Assembly (NCBI GenBank): GCA_002346475.1
Contig: DDZV01000015.1
Span: 25,118-89,117, forward strand
DNA length: 64,000 bases
From: Acidobacteria bacterium UBA2999
GTDB lineage: Bacteria; Acidobacteriota; Vicinamibacteria; Vicinamibacterales; UBA2999
Direction: 5' to 3'
Below the pieces are notes generated by a model. It saw only the letters and a list, made by a program, of their open reading frames with translations, did not search any database and had not been told where the DNA came from. Of the stretch, positions 1-8,718 are shown one piece after another; within the stretch, counting starts at the first letter, position 1; each line of letters opens with the position of its first letter. Both the position numbers and the translations under genes were made by a program.

Positions 1-734
1 CCAGTTTCTTCAGAAACAACAATTGCAACAGCATCATTTTCCTCTGTAAGTCCAAGTGCTGCACGATGACGAGTGCCAAGATCTCGACTAACTCGAGGGT
101 TTATAGAAAGCGGCAAGAAGCAAGCCGCCGCTGCAATACGTTCACCCTGCACAATAACTGCACCATCATGAAGTGGAGAACTTGGCTGAAAAATACTTTC
201 TAATAGATCGTATGTAACAGTTGCATCAAGGGGAATACCACCTTCAATATAATTCCGTAAACCAATCTGACACTCAATAACGATGATTGCACCTGTGCGA
301 CGTGTGGCAAGTGAAGAAACCGCCACCACGATCTCTTCAATAGTGTCAACGGTACGTTGTTGATAAGCAGGGTGACGCAAGAACGGTGCACGACCAAAAC
401 GCGCAAATGTACGACGAACAACTTCGGGAAAGCGTCGCCTCACAAAAAGTACAACCGCAATAACAAACACGTAAGGGGTAAAGGTCCAGATTAACCAATC
501 AATAACGTCACGTTCTAGCCAACTCGATAGAAAAAACAAACCAACAATCAAAACACCACTAAGAATCATTTGGCCAAAGCGACTATCTCGAACTAGGACC
601 AACAACTCGTAGATAAGCAAAGATGCGAGTGCAATGTCGAGAACAAACCACCAGCTGTTGATGTAATTCTGTATCGTAAATAAGGAACGCTGTATCGTAA
701 ATAAGTACTGAAGCGCCTCTGCTAATTCAGTCAT
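1..734 (-). CDS. cdaA: Diadenylate cyclase CdaA (3' end cut by window edge)
   Basis: Makes the second messenger c-di-AMP from two ATP at the inner membrane. I translated the frame from the ATG at 734 to the left edge, 244 codons without a stop. The N-terminus has hydrophobic segments around residues 28-45, 55-72 and 84-98, as expected for the three CdaA membrane helices. The DAC domain follows, with the signature LHDGAVIV and, further on, GTRHRAALGL (the DGA and RHR motifs that bind ATP and metal). Family members are about 270 residues, so roughly 30 C-terminal residues are missing. It lies 15 bp downstream of folP in a tilS-ftsH-folP-cdaA run. A 7-codon in-frame duplication lies near its N-terminus (see the repeat at 669-705). 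Family call is firm. Confidence 0.93.
   Translation of the reverse strand, partial: MTELAEALQYLFTIQRSLFTIQNYINSWWFVLDIALASLLIYELLVLVRDSRFGQMILSGVLIVGLFFLSSWLERDVIDWLIWTFTPYVFVIAVVLFVRRRFPEVVRRTFARFGRAPFLRHPAYQQRTVDTIEEIVVAVSSLATRRTGAIIVIECQIGLRNYIEGGIPLDATVTYDLLESIFQPSSPLHDGAVIVQGERIAAAACFLPLSINPRVSRDLGTRHRAALGLTEENDAVAIVVSEET
669..705. repeat. 21-bp-period direct repeat inside cdaA
   Basis: The 16-mer CTGTATCGTAAATAAG occurs at 669-684 and again at 690-705, a 21-bp period, so the reading frame is kept. On the protein it doubles the peptide LFTIQ near residues 11-23 of CdaA, before the first membrane helix. This is seen directly in the sequence; it looks like a slippage duplication and no function is implied. 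Confidence 0.85.
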
Positions 735-749
735 ACGCAGATCCTATGA

Positions 750-1661
750 TTAATTATGGCCCTGATGATATCTTCGAATCTCATCTGAAACTTTGACAAC
801 CTGTGCCATCGCATTGACAGCATGTACTCGAACGACGTGAACACCAGCCAAAACTGCTGAAGAAACTGCAGCAGCCGTTGCCCAATCACGCTCGACTGGT
901 AAGAGCGTTTGGCCAATCGATTTGACCAAAAATGACTTGCGAGAAGGCCCTACAAGCACAGGAAACCCAAGATCTGAAAATTCCTGTAATCGCGCGAGTA
1001 ATTCATAATTGTGATCTGCCTCTTTGGAAAAGCCAATACCAGGATCAACAATAATCTGGGATCTCTTTATGCCTCTACTTAGAGCAAAAGCGATGCTCTC
1101 ACGAAGCTCATCAAGAACTTCACCAACAAGATCATGGTACAAAGCTTGTTGGTACATATCTTTCGACTGTCCTCGAAAGTGCATTAAAACAATTGCTGCC
1201 TCGTAGCGAGCTACTACATCAACTAGATTAGGCTCGTAGCGAAGACCGCTAATGTCATTTACTATAGCTGCACCGGCTTCGAGTGCAGCTTCGGCAACAC
1301 TTGCCTTGTACGTATCAACAGATATTGGCACCTTCACTCGTTTAGCCAATTCGTCAATAACTGGAATAACACGCTCACGCTCTATATCAGAGGGCACCGG
1401 ATCTGCACCTGGCCTAGTCGATTCACCACCTACGTCTAGCAGATCAGCGCCTGCCTCAACAAGTTGAATTCCTGCTTCTACAGCAGTGGCAACATCAGTA
1501 AACGTACCACCGTCAGAAAACGAATCTGGGGTTACATTCAGGACACCCATGACAAGTGTACGCTCGCCCAAGCCTAGAGAGTTTCCGCCTCCAAGAGATA
1601 ATGTATATCGACACTTTTGGTGCACAACTGGAACAGTCGCAGGTACTTCGATAAAAGTCAA
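750..1661 (-). CDS. folP: Dihydropteroate synthase FolP
   Basis: Condenses p-aminobenzoate with 6-hydroxymethyl-7,8-dihydropterin diphosphate to give dihydropteroate in folate synthesis. The hallmark VMGVLNVTPDSFSDGG lies near residue 37, followed by the DVGGESTRPGA pterin-binding motif and the C-terminal VGPSRKSF and RVHAV segments. At 303 codons it is slightly longer than the usual 270-290, because about 20 residues precede the barrel. The start used is a TTG at 1659-1661 with no clear ribosome-binding site, so the exact start is uncertain, but the conserved core is complete. It lies 40 bp after ftsH and 15 bp before cdaA, which suggests one transcript. Confidence 0.95.
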   Translation of the reverse strand: MTFIEVPATVPVVHQKCRYTLSLGGGNSLGLGERTLVMGVLNVTPDSFSDGGTFTDVATAVEAGIQLVEAGADLLDVGGESTRPGADPVPSDIERERVIPVIDELAKRVKVPISVDTYKASVAEAALEAGAAIVNDISGLRYEPNLVDVVARYEAAIVLMHFRGQSKDMYQQALYHDLVGEVLDELRESIAFALSRGIKRSQIIVDPGIGFSKEADHNYELLARLQEFSDLGFPVLVGPSRKSFLVKSIGQTLLPVERDWATAAAVSSAVLAGVHVVRVHAVNAMAQVVKVSDEIRRYHQGHN

Positions 1662-1701
1662 AATTGGCAGAAAAATTATAAAACTGGCTCAGGACTGTGC
1701 C

Positions 1702-3612
1702 CTACTCCTGAGTTAACGGCCTAGGAGAGATAGGGGGCACAATTGGAGGTCGTTCGTCAGACTGCCCTGTAACATCAGGCCCTACTGATGCAGATGATTC
1801 AGATGAAGGTTCTGGATCATCGAGGGCTTGGCCAGCAACAAGTCGCTTTACCTGTTCTGCGTCAAGTGATTCTCTCGCCAACAGAGCGTCGGCTATCTCA
1901 AGTAAATGCTTCTTGTTTTCAGATAATACCTCTTGAGCTCTTGTGTAGTTTTTGAGAATGATATTCTTAACTTCTTTGTCGATTTGCAAGGCCGTATCTT
2001 CACTATAGTCCTGATGTTGAGCAATCTCTCGACCAAGAAAGATCTGTTCTTCTTTCTTACCAAAAGTAAGTGGCCCCAAAGACTCGCTCATACCCCACTC
2101 GCAAACCATTTGACGTGCGAGTTCCGTAGCACGTTCAAAGTCATTGCCAGCACCAGTTGTAACACTCCCAATCGTGAGTTCTTCAGCAATACGCCCACCA
2201 AGCATAATTGCAATTCGATCCATTAAGTACTCTCGAGAATAGTTATGTTTCTCATCAATCGGAAGCTGCTGTGTGAGTCCTAGAGCCATACCGCGAGGAA
2301 TGATTGTTACCTTATGAATTGGGTCGGCCTGCGGAAGCTTCACTGCAAGTAACGCGTGCCCAGCTTCGTGAACAGCGGTTACACGTTTTTCTTCTTCACT
2401 AATGATCATGGAGCGACGTTCTGAGCCCATTAAGACTTTATCTTTTGCAGATTCAAAATCGGCCATTTTAACCACTTTTTGGTTGTAACGTGCGGCATTA
2501 AGGGCAGCTTCATTAACTAGGTTCGCTATATCTGCACCAGAAAAACCTGATGTGCCTCTTGCCAGCAAGTCAGGTGCTACGTCGTCCGCAAGTGGGATTT
2601 TCTTAGTATGAACATCTAGGATACCTTCACGCCCTTTAACATCAGGACGGTTGACAACAATACGTCGGTCGAAACGTCCTGGCCGAAGAAGAGCTGGATC
2701 AAGTACGTCTGGACGATTTGTAGCAGCCACAAGAATGACACCCTCCGTCGACTCAAAACCGTCCATCTCGACGAGCAGTTGATTTAGGGTTTGTTCACGC
2801 TCATCGTGACCACCGCCAAGCCCTGCACCACGATGACGGCCAACTGCATCTATCTCATCAATAAATACAATGCAAGGTGCATTCTTCTTACCCTGTTCAA
2901 ATAAATCACGAACACGTGATGCTCCAACACCGACAAACATTTCTACAAAGTCTGAACCGCTAATGGAAAAGAACGGCACATTGGCCTCACCAGCCACAGC
3001 ACGCGCCAAAAGCGTCTTACCTGTACCTGGTGAACCCATAAGCAGTACACCCTTAGGGATACGACCTCCAAGTTTCTGAAACTTTTGTGGTTCACGTAAA
3101 AACTCGATGATTTCCTGGAGCTCTTCCTTTGCTTCATCAACACCAGCGACGTCTTTAAACGTAACTTTCTTGAGGGAGTTTGAAGAAAGCTTTGCTTTGC
3201 TCTTACCAAACGACAGGGCTTTGTTTCCCCCACTCTGCATCTGGCGCATAAAAAAGACCCAGAAACCAATCATCAACAAAATAGGTGCCCAGGAATAAAG
3301 GAGTAGCGACCACGGACTACCTGTCGATTCACGTGCTTCTACCTGAACATTTCTTTCAATCAGCTTATTTGCCAAACCCTCATATTGAGGTGGAGCATAG
3401 GTCTTGAAGTTTTCGTCTGCTTGTGATTTATAGGTGATCTCATTTCCCGTAATTGTGGCTTCACCAACCTGGCCAGAATCCACACGAGCCATAAACTCAC
3501 TAAAAGTTTCAGACCGGTGACTAACCTGCAATTTGGCAGAGAGATTCCACACTAAGGCCCCAGCAAGGACCAGCACCATCCAAAACGCGAGACTTTTTGT
3601 TGTTGAGTTCAA
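1702..3612 (-). CDS. ftsH: ATP-dependent zinc metalloprotease FtsH
   Basis: Membrane-bound AAA+ protease that degrades membrane and short-lived regulatory proteins. Order seen: TM helix 1 at about residues 8-24, a periplasmic loop, TM helix 2 at about 103-121, Walker A GSPGTGKT at 193-200, Walker B with DEID near 252-255, second region of homology ending RPGRFDRR near 310-317, and the zinc site HEAGH at 415-419. Length 636 matches E. coli FtsH (644). The start is a TTG that overlaps the tilS stop by 4 bp (TTGA); a good GGGAGG Shine-Dalgarno about 6 bp upstream supports it. The overlap with tilS points to translational coupling. The C-terminal tail is rich in Ser, Pro and Glu, as is common. 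Confidence 0.98.
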   Translation of the reverse strand: MNSTTKSLAFWMVLVLAGALVWNLSAKLQVSHRSETFSEFMARVDSGQVGEATITGNEITYKSQADENFKTYAPPQYEGLANKLIERNVQVEARESTGSPWSLLLYSWAPILLMIGFWVFFMRQMQSGGNKALSFGKSKAKLSSNSLKKVTFKDVAGVDEAKEELQEIIEFLREPQKFQKLGGRIPKGVLLMGSPGTGKTLLARAVAGEANVPFFSISGSDFVEMFVGVGASRVRDLFEQGKKNAPCIVFIDEIDAVGRHRGAGLGGGHDEREQTLNQLLVEMDGFESTEGVILVAATNRPDVLDPALLRPGRFDRRIVVNRPDVKGREGILDVHTKKIPLADDVAPDLLARGTSGFSGADIANLVNEAALNAARYNQKVVKMADFESAKDKVLMGSERRSMIISEEEKRVTAVHEAGHALLAVKLPQADPIHKVTIIPRGMALGLTQQLPIDEKHNYSREYLMDRIAIMLGGRIAEELTIGSVTTGAGNDFERATELARQMVCEWGMSESLGPLTFGKKEEQIFLGREIAQHQDYSEDTALQIDKEVKNIILKNYTRAQEVLSENKKHLLEIADALLARESLDAEQVKRLVAGQALDDPEPSSESSASVGPDVTGQSDERPPIVPPISPRPLTQE

Positions 3613-5039
3613 GCCTTGCCTCCCACTCGGCTAAGCCTCAAGAGTATCATGCCACCTTGAAACTCGCTTAACTCAAAGTCAGCAGAGGTTCCATGCCCAG
3701 GAATCCACACAACACGACCGTCAGAAGTTGCCACCACTGGTATGGTATCCCGCACAGATCGTGGAACTTTCGCATCAACAAATAAATCCTGGACTTTTTT
3801 ACGACCCCGCCCCCCAGGAAGGACTAGCCTGTCACCAGGGCGGCGACTTCGCACCACAAGTTCCTTTACCTCTGAAGATATCATTAGCGTGTTATCTAAT
3901 AAACGCTGTTTTAAAAAAGAGGCTGTCTGAGACAAATCAAGCCGTTCGGCAGTAATCCGACAACTACCCTCCGGGACATCAACCTCACCCGGAATCTTAA
4001 GGGTATAGCTAAAAGAACTTGCTTTCGAAGTTTGAAGTTCTTGTAATAAAAATAACTTTTCTTCTAGAAGCTCCCATCGTCCGCCAGGTGTCTGGGCAGC
4101 ACGAGAGCGACCCCAAAGCACATCCAACGCAACCTCGACGTGATCGAATCCAATCTCTCGGGCTGACTGACTCCGCATAGCTCCCAAAAGAACTCTTCTG
4201 CAAATCGAGGCTGGTAGTGCACGCAGCAACTTTGAGTCAAATTCGATCCCATTGGTACTAGGGTGCCCTAATTGACGTAACTGGTCAGTTGCTAACCGAT
4301 CTAGCAAGATCGCATCCTCGCCAGCTAATATCGCAGTTCTGGAAAGATGGGCACGAACAGACATTCCACTTGCCTGCTCTAAGAAAGGCAACGTCACATG
4401 CCTCATGCGATTTCGTGGATTAGTTAAATCCTGATTGGATTCATCGTCCATCCATCGATCGCCCCTTGCTCTGAGGTATTCCTGTAATTCTTCACGGGTC
4501 ACATCTAGTAACGGGCGGACGTATAGCCCTCTTACTGGATAGATGCCACCGAGCCCCGTCATTCCAGCCCCTCGCACGATCTTCAATAGCAATGTTTCTG
4601 CTTGGTCATCTTGTGTATGACCTGTCGCCACACAATCAACCGAAATCTCAGCCGCTGTCCGTGCAAGAAAATCGTATCTTTCCCGTCTAGCTGCATCCTC
4701 GACAGACAAACGTTCAACTTGAGCAAGTTTCCGCACATCACTAGACCCAACAATTAAGTTCACCCCGGCTCTAGTTGTTAATTCACGGCAAAATTCTTCA
4801 TCACGTTTAGCCATAGATCGAAGCCTGTGGTTAAAATGTGCCACAGCTGTAACGTTTATGTCGCCAACCTCAGCAAGCTCAAGCATTAGCCATAGCAAAG
4901 CAACCGAATCAGAACCGCCGGAAAGTGCTACGAGTACATTTGCGCCCTGGCGACACAATACGTGTCGCTTAATAGTTCGCCGGATTCGTTGATGGATTGA
5001 GATCAAAATAAAAATTTCAAATCTTGGTAACCGCACCAC
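3609..5039 (-). CDS. tilS: tRNA(Ile)-lysidine synthase TilS
   Basis: Converts C34 of the CAU-anticodon isoleucine tRNA to lysidine, so that it reads AUA. The PP-loop ATP-binding motif SGGSDS is at residues 40-45, followed by the family segments FNHRLR and GHTQDDQAETLL. The C-terminal TilS domain is present (RRPGDRL, GRGRKKVQDLFVDAKVP, RVVWIPG). Two consecutive GTG codons can start it (5039 or 5036); an AAGG at 5043-5046 fits the second better, which would give 475 rather than 476 residues. The gene follows a CAT-anticodon tRNA and a perfect 24-bp palindrome, and its stop overlaps the ftsH start by 4 bp. Confidence 0.95.
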   Translation of the reverse strand: MVRLPRFEIFILISIHQRIRRTIKRHVLCRQGANVLVALSGGSDSVALLWLMLELAEVGDINVTAVAHFNHRLRSMAKRDEEFCRELTTRAGVNLIVGSSDVRKLAQVERLSVEDAARRERYDFLARTAAEISVDCVATGHTQDDQAETLLLKIVRGAGMTGLGGIYPVRGLYVRPLLDVTREELQEYLRARGDRWMDDESNQDLTNPRNRMRHVTLPFLEQASGMSVRAHLSRTAILAGEDAILLDRLATDQLRQLGHPSTNGIEFDSKLLRALPASICRRVLLGAMRSQSAREIGFDHVEVALDVLWGRSRAAQTPGGRWELLEEKLFLLQELQTSKASSFSYTLKIPGEVDVPEGSCRITAERLDLSQTASFLKQRLLDNTLMISSEVKELVVRSRRPGDRLVLPGGRGRKKVQDLFVDAKVPRSVRDTIPVVATSDGRVVWIPGHGTSADFELSEFQGGMILLRLSRVGGKA

Positions 5040-5048
5040 AAACCTTGT

Positions 5049-5072
5049 GAATTCCAGGCATGCCTGGAATTC
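5049..5072. promoter_or_regulatory. Perfect 24-bp palindrome between tRNA and tilS
   Basis: The 12-mer GAATTCCAGGCA at 5049-5060 is followed directly by its exact reverse complement at 5061-5072. As RNA it can fold into a 10-bp stem with a CATG loop. It lies 28 bp past the tRNA 3' end and 9 bp before the tilS GTG start, next to the tilS ribosome-binding site. No T-tract follows on either strand, so it does not look like an intrinsic terminator. It could be an RNA-processing or translation-control hairpin, or a binding site for a dimeric regulator; the sequence alone does not decide. Confidence 0.6.
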
Positions 5073-5100
5073 TGGGATTGGTCCCGCTTTATCTAAAGAC

Positions 5101-5177
5101 TGGTGCCGGAGGGTGGACTCGAACCACCGACCTTACGCTTATGAGACGTACGCTCTAACCGGCTGAGCTACTCCGGC
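5101..5177 (-). tRNA. tRNA-Met (CAT anticodon, probable elongator)
   Basis: A complete 77-nt cloverleaf can be drawn on the minus strand. The acceptor stem GCCGGAG pairs with CTCCGGC, the D-arm is GCTC/GAGC, the anticodon stem TACGT/GCGTA (one T-G pair) holds the loop CTCATAA, the T-arm is GGTGG-TTCGAGT-CCACC, the discriminator is A, and CCA is encoded. The CAT anticodon fits elongator Met or the lysidine-modified Ile2 tRNA. Acceptor pairs 4 and 5 are G-C, whereas typical Ile2 tRNAs recognised by TilS carry C-G there, so Met is favoured; initiator Met is unlikely because the 1-72 pair is G-C. It sits directly upstream of tilS. Confidence 0.93.
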
Positions 5178-5208
5178 GAGGATCATTTGATCTTATCAGA
5201 GCAACCCT

Positions 5209-7443
5209 CTAACGACGGTAAAGATATTGAAGCTTGGTAAATACTGCACGGTTAGTGCGTTGGTATTGATTTGGTCTATAACTTTGAATATCCATAGCAT
5301 CAGTGTGTTGATAACGATCATCATAACCAAAGAGAAACACTGTCCCTGCATTAACACGGTAGGTTCCAAGAAGGTTTACGCCAAATGTTTTAGTTAGTGT
5401 ATTGTGCTCAACAATATTTCTGACAAGCAATCTCTCGGTAAACTGATAAGTAGTCTTAGCGTAAAAAATTTTAATATCGAATACCCTTGCATTGGTCCGC
5501 AGGTCCCTGAATCGGTTTGTACTCACACTAATGTCTGACTGGAGTCGAGGCACTGGTCTAAAAGTAACAGTGAGATTTACGCCGGTTGCACTACCAAGGA
5601 AAGGATTCGACGAAAACCTAATCTGGTCACCAGTACTAACGTTCAACCCAACTTGAATCTTTCTGTTCGTGTTAATCAATGCATTAATGGAAAAACGATG
5701 CTTGTTGAAATCAACTCCAAGGAAACGTTCTCGATTAGCCTCAAAGATTCCTGTTACCGAAATATTTTTAGCAAACAGCGAGTTGATCGTGAAGCGACGG
5801 ACTTGTTCTTGAAGCTCACCCGTGTCGTAGTCTTGTGCGTGATCGAACCAGGCATCAATTCCCCAATTCGTTAACCAATGCTCCGGCCACCACCGGTAGC
5901 CAACATTACCTATATATCGACGAAAAGTTCGTGTGATAAAACCCAGATCATTTCGAAACCCAGGGGTAATATCGTTCCAGGCAACCACATAAGTAAAGTT
6001 ACGACCAGCTCGTCGGTGCATGATGTCAACTGCGTGGCCACTCCGCTTTACATTGTTCGCATCCCGATGACGAGAGATGATGTATTTAGCCTGTGTTTGA
6101 TAATTAGCTCCTAATCTGAATACTCCATCAATATCCACCACTCGGCTGTACTGGTCGAGAAACTCACGATCTGCCACAAAAGCTCCAACAAAAGAGTCCG
6201 TATAAATATCGTGTTTAACGCGACCCATTAGGATTTTTGCCGTTTTCTGATAGGCACTGCTTGATGGATCGTCAACACGGCCTGGAGCCTCATCGTTAGC
6301 CACCATGAACCCTATTGACGTTTTACCAAGCTTCCCCGTTAACTTCGCACCAAATTGGGGATCGACAATCGTACGGGTTTGCACCATACGTATAGGTGGA
6401 CCAAATGGAATGTTGAAAATCTCTTGCCCTTCAATAAAAAACGGACGTAATTCTGGAAAAAAAACTGGAAACCGCTGATTAATCTCAATCTGTGGCTGGT
6501 CAGATTCAATCTGAGAAAAATCAGGATTGTAAGTAAAGTCAAATGTAAGGTTTGATGTGAGACCGTACTTGACGTTCAGTCCTGCTTCTTCCACATGGTC
6601 GTTTACAAAGTCTCCAGCACTATTGAGGCGACCGACCTGAACCGCAGTAACTGTAGGTAACAACTCAAGATTCCGGTGAGTCGATAGGTTCTGCATGCCT
6701 TCAAGCACACCCGTCTGCGTGAGAGTCCCCAATATATTGCTCGACACAGGAGACCAGTTAACAATCTCATCTTTACTTTTAATCTCACGCTGAACTTGGA
6801 ATCCCCATCGATGCAATTCATTTTCACCGCGTCCAGGGTACCGGATACTTTTTATCGGAATCGCCATCTCAGCAATCCAACCATCCTCGACAAGCACACC
6901 GGCAGACTCGTAAAGCGCATTCCAGTTAGCATCACCACTACCCATGCTACTAAGCAGTTGATCTGCCTGAATACCAAAACCGTTTACAGAAAAAGCGTAT
7001 CCACGCTGTGCATCGAGAAACGGATCTAAATAGATTGCTACTGTGTCATCATTTGCAGTCTGATCTCGATCTGCACGGTTCGCACGGATAAGACCAGGGT
7101 CAGAATAATAGGCGTAAATACCAAAGTACAGCGTTTCGCTGTCGTAGGCTACATAGACTTCTGTTTTCTCAGAAGCTGGAGCCCCTTCGAGAGGACGCTG
7201 CTGAACAAACCCAGTAAGGCGTGTTGCTGTTTTCCAAACAACATCATTCAGGTTGCCATCAATCACAGGTGGCACTTGAGTACGTACTGCAGTTGCTGTA
7301 AGACGTACTGTTGAATCAGGGCTTGTCTGCGCGTGGGTAGGAACTGGCACACCTACAATGACTACTAAAATAAACACCAAGCCACCACACAGCAAGGAAA
7401 CTCTAGAATAGAGAATTGGGCAACGACAAGCAGACTCGAACAT
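5209..7443 (-). CDS. DUF5916 outer-membrane protein with CBM9-like N-terminal domain
   Basis: Large exported protein of the DUF5916 type found in Acidobacteriota and Bacteroidota; its function is unknown. From the ATG at 7443 there is a signal peptide with a hydrophobic core (VSLLCGGLVFILVVIVGV) ending THAQ. A CBM9-like beta-sandwich follows (VPPVIDGNLNDVVWKTA, then VYVAYDSETLYFGIYAY and NDDTVAIYLDP), and then about 500 residues of alternating aromatic beta-strands typical of an outer-membrane barrel (HRWGFQVQREI, FPELRPFFIEGQEIFNIPFG). A longer frame runs up to a GTG at 7506 and another ATG lies between; the 7443 start is chosen because it begins a normal signal peptide and has GGGAAG just upstream. 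It has no obvious operon partner. Confidence 0.82.
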   Translation of the reverse strand: MFESACRCPILYSRVSLLCGGLVFILVVIVGVPVPTHAQTSPDSTVRLTATAVRTQVPPVIDGNLNDVVWKTATRLTGFVQQRPLEGAPASEKTEVYVAYDSETLYFGIYAYYSDPGLIRANRADRDQTANDDTVAIYLDPFLDAQRGYAFSVNGFGIQADQLLSSMGSGDANWNALYESAGVLVEDGWIAEMAIPIKSIRYPGRGENELHRWGFQVQREIKSKDEIVNWSPVSSNILGTLTQTGVLEGMQNLSTHRNLELLPTVTAVQVGRLNSAGDFVNDHVEEAGLNVKYGLTSNLTFDFTYNPDFSQIESDQPQIEINQRFPVFFPELRPFFIEGQEIFNIPFGPPIRMVQTRTIVDPQFGAKLTGKLGKTSIGFMVANDEAPGRVDDPSSSAYQKTAKILMGRVKHDIYTDSFVGAFVADREFLDQYSRVVDIDGVFRLGANYQTQAKYIISRHRDANNVKRSGHAVDIMHRRAGRNFTYVVAWNDITPGFRNDLGFITRTFRRYIGNVGYRWWPEHWLTNWGIDAWFDHAQDYDTGELQEQVRRFTINSLFAKNISVTGIFEANRERFLGVDFNKHRFSINALINTNRKIQVGLNVSTGDQIRFSSNPFLGSATGVNLTVTFRPVPRLQSDISVSTNRFRDLRTNARVFDIKIFYAKTTYQFTERLLVRNIVEHNTLTKTFGVNLLGTYRVNAGTVFLFGYDDRYQHTDAMDIQSYRPNQYQRTNRAVFTKLQYLYRR

Positions 7444-7630
7444 CCTTCTTCCCAAAATCAAAAGCAACTGTGAACCCCGCATTCCATCCGTAAACTTGCA
7501 ACACACCTTTACTCACTGAGCAATTTTCCAAGTTTAGAATACCCTGCTGTAACCAGGTATGTCCCAGGGGGCTAGTAGCATTGCAAAGTCTTTGAAAATC
7601 CTAACTCGTACCACCAGCGATATCGTTTCT

Positions 7631-8677
7631 CTAAAGAATCAGCATGGCGTCCCCATAGCTATAAAACCGATAGTGTTGCTCTACAGCTTCAGCATAAGTA
7701 GCTAAAATACGCTCCCTTCCGACAAAAGCCGAAACCAACATAATGAGAGAAGACTTCGGAAGATGGAAGTTTGTAATAAGTCCACCGACAATTTGAAATT
7801 TATAACCTGGGCACACGAATAAATTAGTTTCACTGGAAATAGGTATTACGTTCCCAGTCTCATCAAAACTGAGCGATTCAAGGGCGCGGACTGTACTTGT
7901 TCCAACCGCGACAATACGCCGACCTTCATGACGAGCCATTGAAAGCTTCTTCGCTGCATTGACATCGACAGTAAACGTCTCTAAGTCAACAACATGATCT
8001 TCCACACATTCGCTACGTACAGGTTTGAATGTGCCATAGCCAATATGTAGAGTGATCTCAATGTGTCCAATTCCGCTACGATCAAGATCTTCAATAAGTT
8101 TCTTTGTAAAATGCAATCCCGCCGTAGGCGCTGCTATTGCACCACGCTTACTCGCATACACAGTTTGGTAGCGATCTCGATCAAGCAACTCGTCATTGCG
8201 CTTAATGTAAGGGGGAAGCGGAACATGTCCAATTGCCTCGACAGCATGATTGAGGTCTTCACCGCTTGGTACCGAAAACTGTACTGTACGTCGTCCAAAA
8301 AATTGCTTACTGAGAACCCGGCCGTGGATAACAATATTCCCAGCCGTGAACTCCATTTGGGCTCCTACCCCAAGCTTCTGGCCAGGATGAACTAATGTCT
8401 CCCACAGATTATCGCCAACGCACTTTAACAATACACACTCAACAGCCCCACCGGTTGGTACTCGGTGTCCAAGCAATCGAGCCGGGACAACACGCGTATT
8501 GTTAAAAACAAGAAGATCTCCCGGTAATAAGAATGTGCCAAGACTCCTGAACCGTGAGTGCACAATCGTGCCAGAATCGCGCGATAGTGTTAATAGTTTT
8601 GAGTCTCCACGCTGAGCTGTTGGTTCTTGGGCAATAAGTTCTTCAGGTAGGGAAAAATCAAAGTCGGACACTCGCAT
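7631..8677 (-). CDS. queA: tRNA preQ1(34) S-adenosylmethionine ribosyltransferase-isomerase QueA
   Basis: Transfers and isomerises the ribosyl part of SAM onto 7-aminomethyl-7-deazaguanine in tRNA, giving epoxyqueuosine. It opens with the family hallmark DFDFSLPEELIAQEP, followed by LLVFNNTRVVPARLLG, AAPTAGLHFT and HIGYGTFKPVR. Length 348 equals the family norm. The ATG at 8677 lies 41 bp downstream of fabH, so it is probably the last gene of the yebC-ruvCAB-fabH run. queF, another queuosine-pathway enzyme, is at 56130-56486. Confidence 0.97.
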   Translation of the reverse strand: MRVSDFDFSLPEELIAQEPTAQRGDSKLLTLSRDSGTIVHSRFRSLGTFLLPGDLLVFNNTRVVPARLLGHRVPTGGAVECVLLKCVGDNLWETLVHPGQKLGVGAQMEFTAGNIVIHGRVLSKQFFGRRTVQFSVPSGEDLNHAVEAIGHVPLPPYIKRNDELLDRDRYQTVYASKRGAIAAPTAGLHFTKKLIEDLDRSGIGHIEITLHIGYGTFKPVRSECVEDHVVDLETFTVDVNAAKKLSMARHEGRRIVAVGTSTVRALESLSFDETGNVIPISSETNLFVCPGYKFQIVGGLITNFHLPKSSLIMLVSAFVGRERILATYAEAVEQHYRFYSYGDAMLIL

Positions 8678-8718
8678 AAATACATAAGAACACCCGATAG
8701 GCTCATTGCCTCACCAGG

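Noticed and set aside
1933..2226. 97-codon plus-strand frame inside ftsH
   Set aside because: It lies antisense to well-conserved ftsH codons, has no recognisable features, and no ribosome-binding site was seen.
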